NCBI GenBank assembly: GCA_037576215.1 | Contig: JBANDB010000011.1 | Coordinates: 1,364,001-1,428,000 of the forward strand | DNA length: 64,000 nucleotides | Direction: 5' to 3' | From: Armillaria gallica | Taxonomy: Eukaryota > Basidiomycota > Agaricomycetes > Agaricales > Physalacriaceae | In this document: positions 11,346 through 22,082 of the stretch, piece by piece | Numbering within the stretch: position 1 is the stretch's first letter | Layout: every line of letters begins with the position of its first letter | The notes under the pieces: model-generated | Database searches by the model: none | What the model was told of the DNA's origin: nothing | The model's input: the letters and a program-made list of their open reading frames with translations, nothing else | Made by a program: the position numbers and the translations under genes

Positions 11346-12647
11346 GTGTGGTGTGTGTGGTTCTCGTGCAACCTCTCTCCCCTTCCTTTTATATCAGATA
11401 AACCTAAACTGCCCTACGACTAAACTAGCAACTTTCGCCTAACGTGACCTAGCAGATCGTTGTTCGCGATTATCCAGCCTTGAGGCTTGTACATGAAGCA
11501 ACAGACCACCCGCGTCGAGTCCTGCCGTTTATCCTTATATGAAGTACGGTCACGAGCTGTCCTGTCTCCTGCTTGTCAGGAAAACTACCAGAAGACGATC
11601 AAGTTACGGCCAAGTTTCATCAACCAAAAGATAACAGGTTCGCCAACACTCAATTGCGAATGCAGTGTTTACTAACTTGCAAGGGAAAACTTACTTATCC
11701 CAATATTCGCTTACTTCTCCTCAGGACCGTACTATGTCGATTGCTGTCCGACTGGTAGGTGCTACTCCGGATTTCGCTATCCCCCGAATCGTAGTGTAGA
11801 TCTGCATTTCAATACACTTGTTTTATTATTATTCAGCTTCGGAGCCAATGCAGGTCGTAGTCACGCCTCAAGAGCTATCAGTCGATTGGAAGACACGTCG
11901 GCCATCGAGGAAGGAAGCAAAGCACCAATAAAACCATTCGGCAACTTCCGACGTGGAGGCTCGCGGCTCAATTTGCAATTCATCGTGTGTTCAAAGCAAT
12001 CACCTCGTGCCGGTTACAATGGTTTTCTTCGTTCTGATGCATAGGTATGGGAACCATCCACAGCCACGATGCTATCAGCTGTAGATACCGACAAACTGTC
12101 CTAGAATTTGAATTTTTCCTGACCGCTCCGACTCATTCGATGAAAACTGCTTATCGAACGATGGGTAGTATCTTAGACAAACCTAAGCAAAACACTTAAA
12201 TACGCTCTGAGACGCGATGGCCCGAATAGCCACGACACGGAATCGAACCGTGGATGCTCACACCCCTACAAATGAACCAAAGCCGCGAGCAATTCATGGT
12301 AGCGCGACAGCAATTGAAGAAGACCTCGCGAATTATCACAAGGCATTCTCGTTTGAGAACGGCCCCGCGATTCTAACAGTTGCACATATAATATACCACT
12401 TACAAGGATAAAAATTCCAGGTTGCGACTTGCCTTTTCTGTAACTTTCCCATCACGTGTCATGTCAGGAAGTTGGGTGACTTCCTGATTAGTGATCTGCG
12501 AAGATGGTTCCCCCGTCACGCCGGCGGTGGTGAGGCGCAATTCCCTGCTAATTCAAGCTCCGACGTGATCCTTTCCCTTTTGGGATTGCCAGCCAAATTA
12601 TCGAGGGCAAATGGTGACAACGATAGTATGCTTAACCAGCGAGTTAT
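11346..12647. other. Intergenic, no recognisable gene
   Basis: Only short open frames occur. A box-B-like patch (cggttcgattccg on the minus strand, near 12236-12248) looks like a tRNA T arm, but a complete cloverleaf could not be folded. The region borders a solo LTR. Confidence 0.4.
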
Positions 12648-12875
12648 TGTTGGAAACTGTAGGTTAGCAGTGGGTAGACTAGTGGCTGGTAAAGCCAGAC
12701 TAATGAACTTGTATTCTCTGGCTCCTACAGAGCCTGTATTTATACTACGAAAACTATCTAGAATGTTCTACTAAACTCGTCCATAAGCAGTAAGTATCGG
12801 TCCTAAGGTCATCCGGCATCATGCCGACTTGAACCTTCTACACTCTTCTCGCGGCTTCCCGCGATATCTCCAACA
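12648..12875. mobile_element. Solo LTR (228 bp) with 5-bp target duplication
   Basis: The element begins TGTTGGA and ends TCCAACA, the inverted termini typical of Ty1/copia-type LTRs. It is flanked on both sides by the same five bases, gttat (12643-12647 and 12876-12880). No internal retrotransposon sequence or second LTR is nearby, so it is a solo LTR left by recombination. Orientation cannot be fixed from the termini alone. Confidence 0.85.
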
Positions 12876-12880
12876 GTTAT

Positions 12881-13653
12881 AGGTCTAGAATTATAGAGAA
12901 ACTACCCTTTATTTTTCAATTTATTTGTATTTAACAGAAAAAATTCCTCATAAGTTATGTCACCAGCGAGTTAAGCCATGGTTCTCCTCCTTCTGGGTCG
13001 AAAATGGCCCTTTTCTTCTGTTAAATACAAATCAAATGACCAAACCAGGCATTCTGCGCTTTTTCCGGGCATCAGGGGGGTCTGCACCATACAATTATCC
13101 TTGGGGGTCATAAGCGTCAAGATGGTCTTTGTAAACAAGTATCAACACTCGAAACCTGGCAAAAATATGGATTCAGATAGTGAAGAAGAGTCCTATAGCA
13201 GATAATTTGGTATAATGTTGATGGCTATATATTGTATTTACACAAATACATCAACAGCCTTGTATTCGTCATCAGAATGAGGAGCATGAGTGGTGTCGAA
13301 GGGATTCGAGATGAAATCAGCCTATCCGTCGCTTAGTCAGCGCACGATTTCCTGATCCAGGCTGCGCCTCACCAGGCCCCGTCTACAAAATCCAAATTCC
13401 GACTATGGCACAGAAAGTGGGACGAACGCTCTCCACATTCAATTTGGTGATTGGTTTTTATGGAAGAAAATAACGGTAAAACATATCCAACCACTTTCCG
13501 GAAGCAGATGTTTTTATTAAAATAAATTCGCCAGGTGTGTCTCCATAAAAGGAAGTCAAAAAGATCCCATCATTTGGTGTATATACGAAACGTCCCAGCA
13601 CTATACGTGATGCTGTCTGAGCAGTAGGCTTTCATCAAGCGCAATTAAATATG
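12881..13653. other. Intergenic, no recognisable gene
   Basis: AT-rich sequence with only short unconserved frames. It lies downstream of the minus-strand HET-domain gene. Confidence 0.4.
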
Positions 13654-15216
13654 TCAAAGAAGATATGTTGTAGTGCATCTGTAGACGTTAAGGCCCAGCC
13701 TCCTAAGCTTCTCTGATTCTCGACGGTTCGCCATCCTGCACACCGACATTTTTCTAAATTTCCCCTCAGGCTCCTCTATTTTCCCGATTACCCAGAATAT
13801 GCGTTCCGCTACGTCGGGAGGTGGTACGTAGCCTATGAGGGTATACCGACCGTCATCTATAGAACCTGCAGGGTCAGCGACAATCTTAAAGGTACACATT
13901 ACTCCGCAATAATTTTCTACATCGAACACTCCGTGTCGGAGATCCTCCGATGGGTTAGCTAACCCACGCACTGTGCATGCGTCAATGCGGGGTCCAAAAT
14001 ACATGTCCTCGCGTTTCCCTGTCGGAAGAGTATGTGAATAAACATGTTTGAACGTAGGCTGCCCCTCAGCGGGAAGGATCCCCTCCACGACCTGTTCCCA
14101 TGATGGTCGCCAGGATTTGTTTCCGTTCCCAGAATGTGGGTACAAGAAGAACAAGGTTGCGCGAAACCGTTTGTGTATGACTTTCACAAGTTCTGTCCAG
14201 GCGTCCTCTTCGCACTGGCTCGCATTGTATATCGGGATGTGAGATGATTCCAACAGGTATACTAGCCCGGCGACTTTATCCACAGGGTTGGTTGATTTTC
14301 GTTTCCGCATTTGAAATAGGACATCAAATACCGAGGCTGGCTTCTGTAGCGGCTGCAAAGATGCCAGTTGTTTATGGAATCTCCTTTGCATGTCCCTTGT
14401 CATGAACCTTTCATCGATCATGCCATCGTCGCAGGTCTTCCCAGCAATGATAGGACTGCGAGGGGTCTCCTGTAGCGTCCACGCACGATTAAACCAACAC
14501 CGATCGTCCTCGAAGTCGCTGGCCGTCTTAAAACTCAGCGGCAGGCCCAGGCCACTGAAATAGCACACGAGTGACACCGCGTGACTATAATGAGAACCCC
14601 GAAGGTCCTGGCCCTCCCGGGCATACACCCATCCGATCGTTGGCAAGTCGACTTTCCACTCCTCCTTGCGCAGAGCTTCCCTACGGTCCCACTCCTCCTG
14701 ACTTGTACTGTCACATGGATCCTCGCTCCGACGCTCCTGCCTTAAACACAGAACATCCAACCAGATATACTCCGCGCCGAGATTCAGCATCTCGATCCTG
14801 ATGAGGTTAAGGTCGGCATTCTTTGGCATCGGCACGGGCCATTCATATCCATTTATGGGTGTCATCTCTCTCTTGAGATCATTATCGTCCGCCCATGCAT
14901 GCGATATAGCCCACGGGCTTCGGTGGGCAACCCAGTATGGCATCACGCGATTAGCATACAGGTCCCAGACACGTCGAGGAGGTGCCTCCACGCTGAACTG
15001 TCTCTCCTTGCCTTCTGTCTCTTCGAACTGCCTCTTCTCGAGCAAATCTTGTCGCATCTTCTCATCGGATCTGTGCGCTTCCATGTAAGAAAAGGGGTCT
15101 GTCCGATCGAGGCGCATATGAGCGTAAGCAGTGCCAACGTCGTAATTTTGAGCGATGAAGTATTCGCACAGGGCCCTGCACTCAGTCGTGGCTGGGCTGT
15201 TGAGCTCCTCTAACAT
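13654..15216 (-). CDS. Heterokaryon-incompatibility (HET) domain protein
   Basis: A single exon of 520 codons from the first ATG. The frame is open a further 138 nt upstream (to 15354) without an ATG, so a spliced 5' exon is possible. HET-domain blocks follow in order: AISHAWADD (about residue 95), EYIWLDVLCLRQ, TIGWVYA, and the CWFNRAWTLQE signature, with a long C-terminal region after. In ascomycetes such proteins trigger cell death on fusion of unlike strains. In basidiomycetes the family is expanded and its roles are mostly untested. No NACHT, NB-ARC or prion-like partner domain is visible. It sits inside the F-box array, which suggests a fast-evolving accessory region. Confidence 0.9.
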   Translation of the reverse strand: MLEELNSPATTECRALCEYFIAQNYDVGTAYAHMRLDRTDPFSYMEAHRSDEKMRQDLLEKRQFEETEGKERQFSVEAPPRRVWDLYANRVMPYWVAHRSPWAISHAWADDNDLKREMTPINGYEWPVPMPKNADLNLIRIEMLNLGAEYIWLDVLCLRQERRSEDPCDSTSQEEWDRREALRKEEWKVDLPTIGWVYAREGQDLRGSHYSHAVSLVCYFSGLGLPLSFKTASDFEDDRCWFNRAWTLQETPRSPIIAGKTCDDGMIDERFMTRDMQRRFHKQLASLQPLQKPASVFDVLFQMRKRKSTNPVDKVAGLVYLLESSHIPIYNASQCEEDAWTELVKVIHKRFRATLFFLYPHSGNGNKSWRPSWEQVVEGILPAEGQPTFKHVYSHTLPTGKREDMYFGPRIDACTVRGLANPSEDLRHGVFDVENYCGVMCTFKIVADPAGSIDDGRYTLIGYVPPPDVAERIFWVIGKIEEPEGKFRKMSVCRMANRRESEKLRRLGLNVYRCTTTYLL

Positions 15217-15860
15217 TCCATCAACACTTAGCGCAGCGCAGGGAATGTCGGCGATGGCAGACCGTAAGACTCTACCGGTGTAGGACCGTTGCTTCAGTAC
15301 CGAAGGGTTTAATTCCGCCTGATCGGTCTCTTCGGAGGCAGAAAGTGTGACCAAGGGGATACGCTGGTCAATTTACCGTGTGTTATTGTTTGTGCTTCTG
15401 AATATGTTGCTGCATGAGTACCTACGTTCGATTTCGGCTTTTCTTCTTCTACCAGTTAGGCATGATAGAATGAGGATATAAATCATCAAGAGTAACGTGA
15501 TCAGACATACTAAGCATCAGACTTGGGTCAACCGACATATGTCGATAAAAAGGGTCCACTCGAGCTATCAGTTTTGTACCATGCTACGCCCCTAGGTGAG
15601 CGCGCATCAATGAAGCAGTGATACACAGTCCTCTGGTGAAGAGAAGGACGTCAGCAGAGGAAAGAGGTAAAACAGCTAGTAAACGCACCTTAAAAGCAAT
15701 GTCCTAGACTCGCAGTTGCATACCACGGAACGTTGGAAATAGCAAAATTTAGTGTGGTCACTTGGAATTTGAAGCTTTTAAGGCTAGAAAGACGTCCTGA
15801 GCATAGAAAATGTTGAGCAATGTGCCAGAAATGAGGGTAGTGGTGAGCGCAGGTAGCTCA
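15217..15860. other. Intergenic, 5' side of the HET-domain gene
   Basis: This presumably holds the HET gene promoter and possibly a 5' exon. No convincing coding signal was found. Confidence 0.35.
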
Positions 15861-16178
15861 ATGGAGGCGTCGTGGAAGTCAAAAGTCGAGGAGGTAAAAA
15901 TGTCACGTCATTGAGTGTCACGTAACCCCAAGGTTCATGCGGTTCGGACCGCGTCCGAACCTGCCAAGAAGAAGAAAACAATGCACCGGCTCGGGGAACC
16001 CCTTCTACGAATCGCCGATTGCAATCCGCCGGTGGAGGTCGTCGCAACCGATGTGAAACTAGCAGCTCTCGAGAAGAAGTTCGACAAAGTTGATCAACGT
16101 CTTGCGGCACTGGAAACGATGTTGAAGGAATACTTCAGCAATTCAGTCAACGGAAATATTTCGAAAGGAAGTGATTGA
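15861..16178 (+). CDS. Small hypothetical coiled-coil protein (two-exon model)
   Basis: Exon 1 (15861..15893, ATG start) and exon 2 (15933..16178) join in frame across a 39-nt GT-AG intron to give 92 residues. That intron is shorter than others in the window. The first half is basic (AKKKKT), and residues near 60-80 form a heptad pattern (VKLAALEKKFDKVDQRLAAL). Without the intron, a 65-residue frame from ATG 15979 remains. No family was recognised. It could be a chance frame. Confidence 0.3.
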
Positions 16179-16639
16179 TATTGGTATTACTGGTGGCTGT
16201 ACGAGCGTCGGAATCAACTGAAACCGTTACTTCCCCATAGCTTTCCTTTCATTACCGTTTACCACCAAGTCGACATATTAGGTCTAAAAGGGTTGCTCTT
16301 TTCGTGACCCGAACTTCAACAATTGATACATCTTGGCTGCAGTAGTCGTATTATAGTACTGATTTGTAACAATCTAATGTGCAAAACTGGAACGCGTGCC
16401 GGCGCGGACTTATTCCAGTAGTAAAAATGAACGACCCGTCAGTCTAAGTATGAGCGGGCTTTTGATAGAACGTCGGCATCGTGCGTCGGTCTGCTATGAT
16501 CAAAGGGAAGTTCCGATCTCCAGTTATCGACGGATATCCTGATCCCTGTTTTCCACTGGGGGATCATCCATCGAAAAAGGCGCTCCCTGAGCAACCTGCG
16601 ACACTGCGCAATACACTCAAGGGGCCATTCGAGTGGGGA

Positions 16640-16995
16640 GGGGTAATATTCGGTAATTGCGAGTATCGATGATGCTGGTCGGAACGAAAGAATGATGCGT
16701 CCAAATCTGGTAGCGCTAAATCAAGGTCAACCTGAAATTTTATGCCGGACGAGTCAAATGTAAATGACACCGAGGTATCCGGTATGGTGAGCACTGGAGG
16801 AAAGGACGAGATGGCGGTATGAGGTCGAACTTGGGGCATTCCTTCAATTTACGGCTACTTGGGAATCTGGAAATGATCGACTCGTCTTATGTAGATGCTA
16901 AAAAACTGAACACAACGAAGAATCTTTTGTCCCATTTTGACAGTGTGATACATCCCCACACTCGCGAAATTTAGGTGCCCACAATAAAACTACAA
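16640..16995. repeat. F-box 3'-flank block, copy beside paralog C
   Basis: The sequence (gcgtccaaatctgg, gccggacgag, tcgaacttgg, tgtagatgct, attttgacagtg) repeats that at 11265-11330, 7590-7850 and 6010-6210. Part of it keeps an open minus-strand frame (16564-16839), but the frame is not conserved in the other copies. Bases 16179-16639 contain nothing recognisable. Confidence 0.6.
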
Positions 16996-18693
16996 TCACA
17001 GTAGCGAGGTTCCCAGCCTGCTGAACTCGATATCCATTCCTTCATCCTTTAGCATGATCAGCCTTTCCCGACAACCCTGGGACAGTGTAAACTCCGCTCT
17101 CCCCCAGGGAATCTTGACAGTAACCGAACGCAAAGTCCCCTTCCTCCACCGGTCCTCAATGAAATATCCAAAAGGGGGACCAAAAAGCCCATCATCTGTA
17201 CCGAGGAAGTCAGCTGCTGTCAATGACAGCGCGAGACTCTGAAGCCTTGGAACCAAAACATGTTCGAAGCTCCTGAGCCGGTCAAACAAGCTCTTTAAGG
17301 TTTGTGCAGAATCACCATCCCACGCGGAGATTTGGAGTGTTAGGCTGGTCAGGTCAGGGCTGGCTTCCAAAATATATATGAGGTTCTCATTGACGGCACA
17401 GTTTATGACCTTGAGGGAGGATAGGCTGCATACGGAGTGAACGACGAGATCGTATAACGAAGATATCTCGTGGTGGATATCGAGCTGGGACGGTGATGCT
17501 GAGCGGTAAAACTCCACATTCTTTAACCCTGGTAATGTGAGACTTCGAAGGAATCCCCCATCCGCGGCGCTGAGCCATGTGATACGGGGATGCACGATGC
17601 GAGGTGTATCAACCGTGAGGGGACACATATGCTTGACGGAAAATCTCTTGAGATGAGGCGAGGTGCGAATTATATTGAGGAAGTGCTGGTGAAGCATCAG
17701 GTCTCCGACTCTTGGCCGATCGTCTGCATACGAAGTTAGATTGGGGATTCCCTGAGGAATGAGCACTGGAAATTTGTTCATGAAGCAGGACACGGACACG
17801 TCTTCCAAGAGAGGCGCGCCATCCAAGATATGCGATTCAGTCACAATGGACGACCGTACGGCGAGGTCATTAGGGACATAATCGAGACTGAAAAGAACGA
17901 GAGAAGGCAGTTTTCCCCGGATGGGCGATAGAAGATGGAAAAGGCGAGCTGGAATGGAGAAGTAGACATTTCTCCACCGATGACAATGGCGAACCAAATC
18001 CTGTAAAAGTCGCTTTGTAATACCGCCATCCCTGCGATGATACGATGGTCTACGTGCATACTCGTCGTCGTCGTCCTCCTCATCCGACGAGTCCTCTTCC
18101 GAGTTATTCTCTGATTCACAACCTGATCTGCCATTACCGCCCGAAACTTCAAAGTTGAACTCCAAGGATCGTTCCGCCCCGCGGGAAAGTGCCAATGAAA
18201 GGAGAGAGACGGGTTCCTTTATATAATCCCATCTGGCCCGCTCGAGCATGAATTCGGTCCAGATTTCCGGGCACTGCTCCGTCGCAATGACCCTCCATTT
18301 GTGGCACACACGACTAATGACAAAGGGCTCCCATCGCATATCCAAAGCATCACCCATCTCTGAACTCGCCTCCTTGAAAACCTGCACCAACATCTCCACA
18401 GGAAGGCGCAAGATGGGAGGCATGGCTGTCTTGATATCAGCGTCCACACGCAGGAGGTGGTCTTGGATCTTCTTCAATTGAGAATGGGCGCTGATGAGAG
18501 ACTCCATGTCGGACGTTATGAGGCGAAGGGCGTCAGATACGCATTTGGATAGCTCTTCCAACACTTTGGCGTCGGATTCTGAAGGAAGGTTGTTGGTTCT
18601 CAAAAAGGGAGAAAATGATTGTGGGAAGTCATAGTCGAGGTTGGTTGTATGCTGCTGGACGAGCAGTTCCAAAAATTTGGGGAGACTCGACAT
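16996..18693 (-). CDS. F-box/leucine-rich protein, paralog C (the open copy)
   Basis: A single exon of 565 codons from ATG 18693. An N-terminal helix (LELLVQQHTTNLDYDFPQSF) and a heptad-like region near residues 60-85 precede the F-box (LRLPVEMLVQVFKEAS, then VCHKWR and CPEIW). An acidic Asp/Glu run of about 20 residues near residue 205 leads to irregular leucine-rich repeats (LTSLTLQIS, LVPRLQSLALSL). Such proteins recruit substrates to SCF ubiquitin ligases through Skp1. The target is unknown. It is the only fully open member of the 5-19 kb array. Copy A differs by one stop codon, copy B is a fragment, and a distant relative lies at 56.4 kb. Confidence 0.85.
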   Translation of the reverse strand: MSSLPKFLELLVQQHTTNLDYDFPQSFSPFLRTNNLPSESDAKVLEELSKCVSDALRLITSDMESLISAHSQLKKIQDHLLRVDADIKTAMPPILRLPVEMLVQVFKEASSEMGDALDMRWEPFVISRVCHKWRVIATEQCPEIWTEFMLERARWDYIKEPVSLLSLALSRGAERSLEFNFEVSGGNGRSGCESENNSEEDSSDEEDDDDEYARRPSYHRRDGGITKRLLQDLVRHCHRWRNVYFSIPARLFHLLSPIRGKLPSLVLFSLDYVPNDLAVRSSIVTESHILDGAPLLEDVSVSCFMNKFPVLIPQGIPNLTSYADDRPRVGDLMLHQHFLNIIRTSPHLKRFSVKHMCPLTVDTPRIVHPRITWLSAADGGFLRSLTLPGLKNVEFYRSASPSQLDIHHEISSLYDLVVHSVCSLSSLKVINCAVNENLIYILEASPDLTSLTLQISAWDGDSAQTLKSLFDRLRSFEHVLVPRLQSLALSLTAADFLGTDDGLFGPPFGYFIEDRWRKGTLRSVTVKIPWGRAEFTLSQGCRERLIMLKDEGMDIEFSRLGTSLL

Positions 18694-19604
18694 AGTACTA
18701 GTAGGTAGAAAATGCAAATGTCAGCGCACGCAGCCGAACGATATCGGAGTATCTAGCGATCACCTCTAAACCCCGTCTGATGATGATCCTTCGGCAAGTA
18801 CAATTTGAATGGAAATTTTAAAAAAACTGTCCGCAGAAACGAATGTTCACGTGAATTTTCTCAGCCTGGCAGCCCTGGCTCTTGAGGGCAAGAAGCTAAG
18901 ATGAGTGCACAGCCACACTTGTCGTTCGCGACCACATGATTTGGCCCGTGCGCATGTAAGTAAAGTCTTCTATCGTGTCATGTCCTCCTCCTCCGTCATT
19001 ATGTCATCGCGTCACCTACCATCAACTATGATGTGCACGGGCCACACCGACGCGCCCTCCCAGAGTATCAAAGGGGTCCACTTGTCAAATTCTTCCTTCC
19101 TCCCACTGTCATCTCTCCTTACCTCCCTCTCTCTCCCCATGCGTACCGTTCGTTTACTCTCCCAGAGTGTATGCAACTCAACAAGACTCTTGGCCGTATG
19201 CTGAAGGTGTGCTCGTGCTGACGACCACTATTCAAACATGTCTCGCCTGGCTGCTGCATTGTCAGTTCACGACACTCGCTTTCATTATTCCCGACGCTTC
19301 AGCTCTCGAGGACGCACACAACAAAAACAAGGTCACCAAGACTGTAATAGTATCGGGCCTTTTTAAAATAGGCAAATACCATCCGTAAATGGGTTCGTGT
19401 GAAGAGGGCCGAGGCTCCTCAACGCTAAGCGGTAGAACACGAACCTCTGGACGTCACATGCACAAGCTCTGGCCATTCACGTTGCTGCAGCAGAGCAGAA
19501 AGGAAGTCTGTGAAATCAAATGCATGCATTCTAGCCAACGATCTAAATATCCAGTATAATACAACCTATATCAAGCGCACATTTGTGATAGTGGATCCAC
19601 ACCG
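18694..19604. other. Intergenic; duplicated 5' flank of F-box copy C
   Basis: Bases 18700-19060 match the upstream flank of copy A (9580-9970). The remainder to 19604 has only short frames and the 3' flank of the P450 gene. Confidence 0.5.
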
Positions 19605-21772
19605 CTACCGTTCATCCGGCGCCATCCCCGTCTCCTCCCAAGCTCCTTGGGCTTCATCCCACGCCTTCCTAATGATCGTCTCACTCTTCTCCGATCTGGG
19701 CTTGAACGTGATGTTATACAACTTCGGTATACTCACGAACCCATCTGAGAACGTCCGCTCGTCATCCGCCATATCCGGGATAATCGGTTTGCCAGTCTTC
19801 TCGTCGATGGGAGCCTGGAAGTCGATACCCCACAGGAGCCGTGAGAGCACGATGAAGAGGGATGCTTCGGCGATGTAGCTGCCCTGGCAGAAACGACGGC
19901 CCCAGCCGAAGACATAGCTGTGATTTCGGTGAGTAGAGATTATTATCACTAGAGGACAGGAACCTACTGATCGCGGTCCTGGTCTGGTCCACTCGCCCAT
20001 CGCGTAGGCTTTCCGGGTACGTAAAAGCGTTCCGGTTGGAAAGCGGTGGGATTACTAGGACACAAAGATTAGTCCAGCCGCTCTTCATCAAAAGCGCCAA
20101 TCCCAAACTTACGGATAACGTGCAGGATCCATATGAATAGCCCATACATTTCCAATGACAGTTGCTCCCTTGGGGATAAAGTATCCGTTGTACACTTCAT
20201 CCTCGTCAGCGCTGTGTGGGATACCTGCATACATCGCCAAATTAGTAAACGTCTAAGAGCTCATGACACTCCGACTTACCCATGATCGTCGGCGGTCTCC
20301 TCCTCAGCGTCTCCTTGATACACGCCACAAAGTATGGCAAGTTAGGTTCGTCGTCAAATGTCGGCATACGGTCCGGGCCCACAACGCTGTCAATTTCAGC
20401 CCTGACCTTCTCGAGGACAGCCGGGTGGCTAAGCATGAACAGGATGAATGACTGCATTGTGCTAGCTGTCGTGTCAGAACCAGCTTCCAGGACAGTTGCA
20501 GCAGTGTAGGCAAGAAGCTTGTCACGGAGCCAGCCGTCTTCGGTAAGTCCGCATCCTGGAGCCTCGGCGTGGCCGTTTTCTGCGCGCTGTTTGAGGTAAG
20601 TACCGACGTAGCAGGGTACGGAGACGCCCTTGTTGATGTCAGCTTGGATGTCATCGAGGAGACCACCCCAAAGTTCCATTTCCCTGATAGATATGTTAGC
20701 TGCTGTGAGTGGCAGAAGAGCAATTTGCACACCATTCATGCATCTCCCGGCCTTTAATTCGCCATGGAGCGAGGACGTCGGGGAGTTTGCGGAGAATAGG
20801 GAAAGCGTCTGCACTAATATCCGGGGTTACGAAGCTAGGCGGACATTGAAATGATGGACACATACAGATAATTGCCTGGCTGTCCGACAGTGGTAAAATT
20901 GGCCAGGACCGCGTAGATTTTGTGTCTACGTACGCCAGTAAGCTTTGTGAGGCATCGCATCTAAGCAGTCTACGTACAGACGAGGGTTGTTTATAATCTT
21001 GTGTGCTCGTTTACCATATGTGACTGTCATAACGATGCTAGTTGTCTATGCGCGCACTGTCAGGGAGAGCGACAGAAGAAGCTGGAAACGACTTACGTAT
21101 CTGCGTATCAAAGAGAACCAGTGCTCTTCAGGGACAACACCGTCGGCTCCTTCTTTGAGGTTCTGAGCGACACTATAGTCGCCGTGCGAGAGGATGTCAT
21201 TCAAAAGTACGCATGATTCGAGGTGCTGAGAAGGCCGTAGTTTTTTGGACGCCGTAGGCCCAATGGATGAATGCAGACTTTTTCTTGCGATCTTAAAAAA
21301 CAAATTACATGACCGCAAACTGAGACGACGAGCAGGACGTACCTTCCATTCCCTATCATAAGGCAAAAATACCAGTCGCTGCCCCGCGCTCATGATATCA
21401 TGGGCAACATGTGGAGGAGAACGGCTGGAAAAAGATTTGCTGCGATTCACGAAAAGCTCATCCGCGGCCTCAGCAGTGTTCAAGACGATGACATCCTGGG
21501 GTCCGAGACGAAGGTGATAGATGGGACCGTACTTCAAAGCCCATTCTCTAAACTAAACTTGATGAGCATCACACCCATTACATCAGTTTTCCCCAGCTCA
21601 CCTTGGGGTACGGTCTCAACACGGGTACCTGGAACAAATTCCCAAAAAATGGAATTTTTGAAGGACCAGGAGGGAGCGTGCGGTTGCCAGTCTTTCGTGA
21701 TTGGACAAACGCCACGAAGAGCGCTGACAATATGAGAATGACGGTTGCTTCAGTCGACGACAAGAACGCCAT
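19605..21772 (-). CDS. Cytochrome P450 monooxygenase
   Basis: Ten exons: 21772-21602, 21552-21343, 21291-21097, 21045-20978, 20925-20866, 20813-20733, 20683-20280, 20224-20113, 20054-19968, 19917-19605. All introns are 49-58 nt GT-AG and the model reads through 566 residues. An N-terminal membrane anchor (VILILSALFVAFV) is followed by the proline hinge LPPGPSKIP. The I-helix is EAGSDTTAST, ExxR is ETLR, and the heme-binding loop is FGWGRRFCQG with the ligand Cys. It is a microsomal class II P450. Substrate and CYP family number cannot be read from sequence alone. An upstream ATG at 21805 is in frame, but a TATATA lies at 21808-21813, too close for that start, so 21772 is preferred. The gene is divergent from the MFS transporter. 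Confidence 0.93.
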
Positions 21773-21805
21773 GGCTTGGAAGGGCGCTGAAAGGAGTGAT
21801 AGCAT

Positions 21806-22082
21806 ACTATATAGCCCGCTGACACGGGTGATGGTAAATCGGAATTAGGCGTGGCCATTCTGTAACAAGGTTCAGAGTATACAGATGACTGAACAATTTG
21901 TTGTGGATCGGGTCGCAAGGAGAGAAGCCCAGTTTGGCACTCCGACACTCGGTATTCAAGTGGATCCTTAAAGTACCGCCGGCACATAATACTGCCGATT
22001 TTTTCTCAGTCTGACAAAGCTCTTGCAGGAGTATGGCCGCGATTCCCCAGCCTCAGCCCCGTTCTTGTCTTCCTTTTTTTTC
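21806..22082. promoter_or_regulatory. Shared divergent promoter, P450 / MFS transporter
   Basis: Only about 280-310 bp separate the two start codons. A TATATA at 21808-21813 suits the P450 on the minus strand. The arrangement suggests co-regulation. Confidence 0.5.

Noticed and set aside
12229..12300. Minus-strand tRNA-like sequence with perfect box B and a partial acceptor match
   Set aside because: No anticodon stem could be formed and the first acceptor pair fails. It is probably a relic or chance.
15217..15354. N-terminal extension of the HET-domain protein to 15354
   Set aside because: The extension has no ATG and is bounded by an in-frame stop. It needs an unseen upstream exon.
16564..16839. 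Open minus-strand frame in the F-box 3'-flank block
   Set aside because: The frame is broken or different in the other copies of the block, so coding is not supported.
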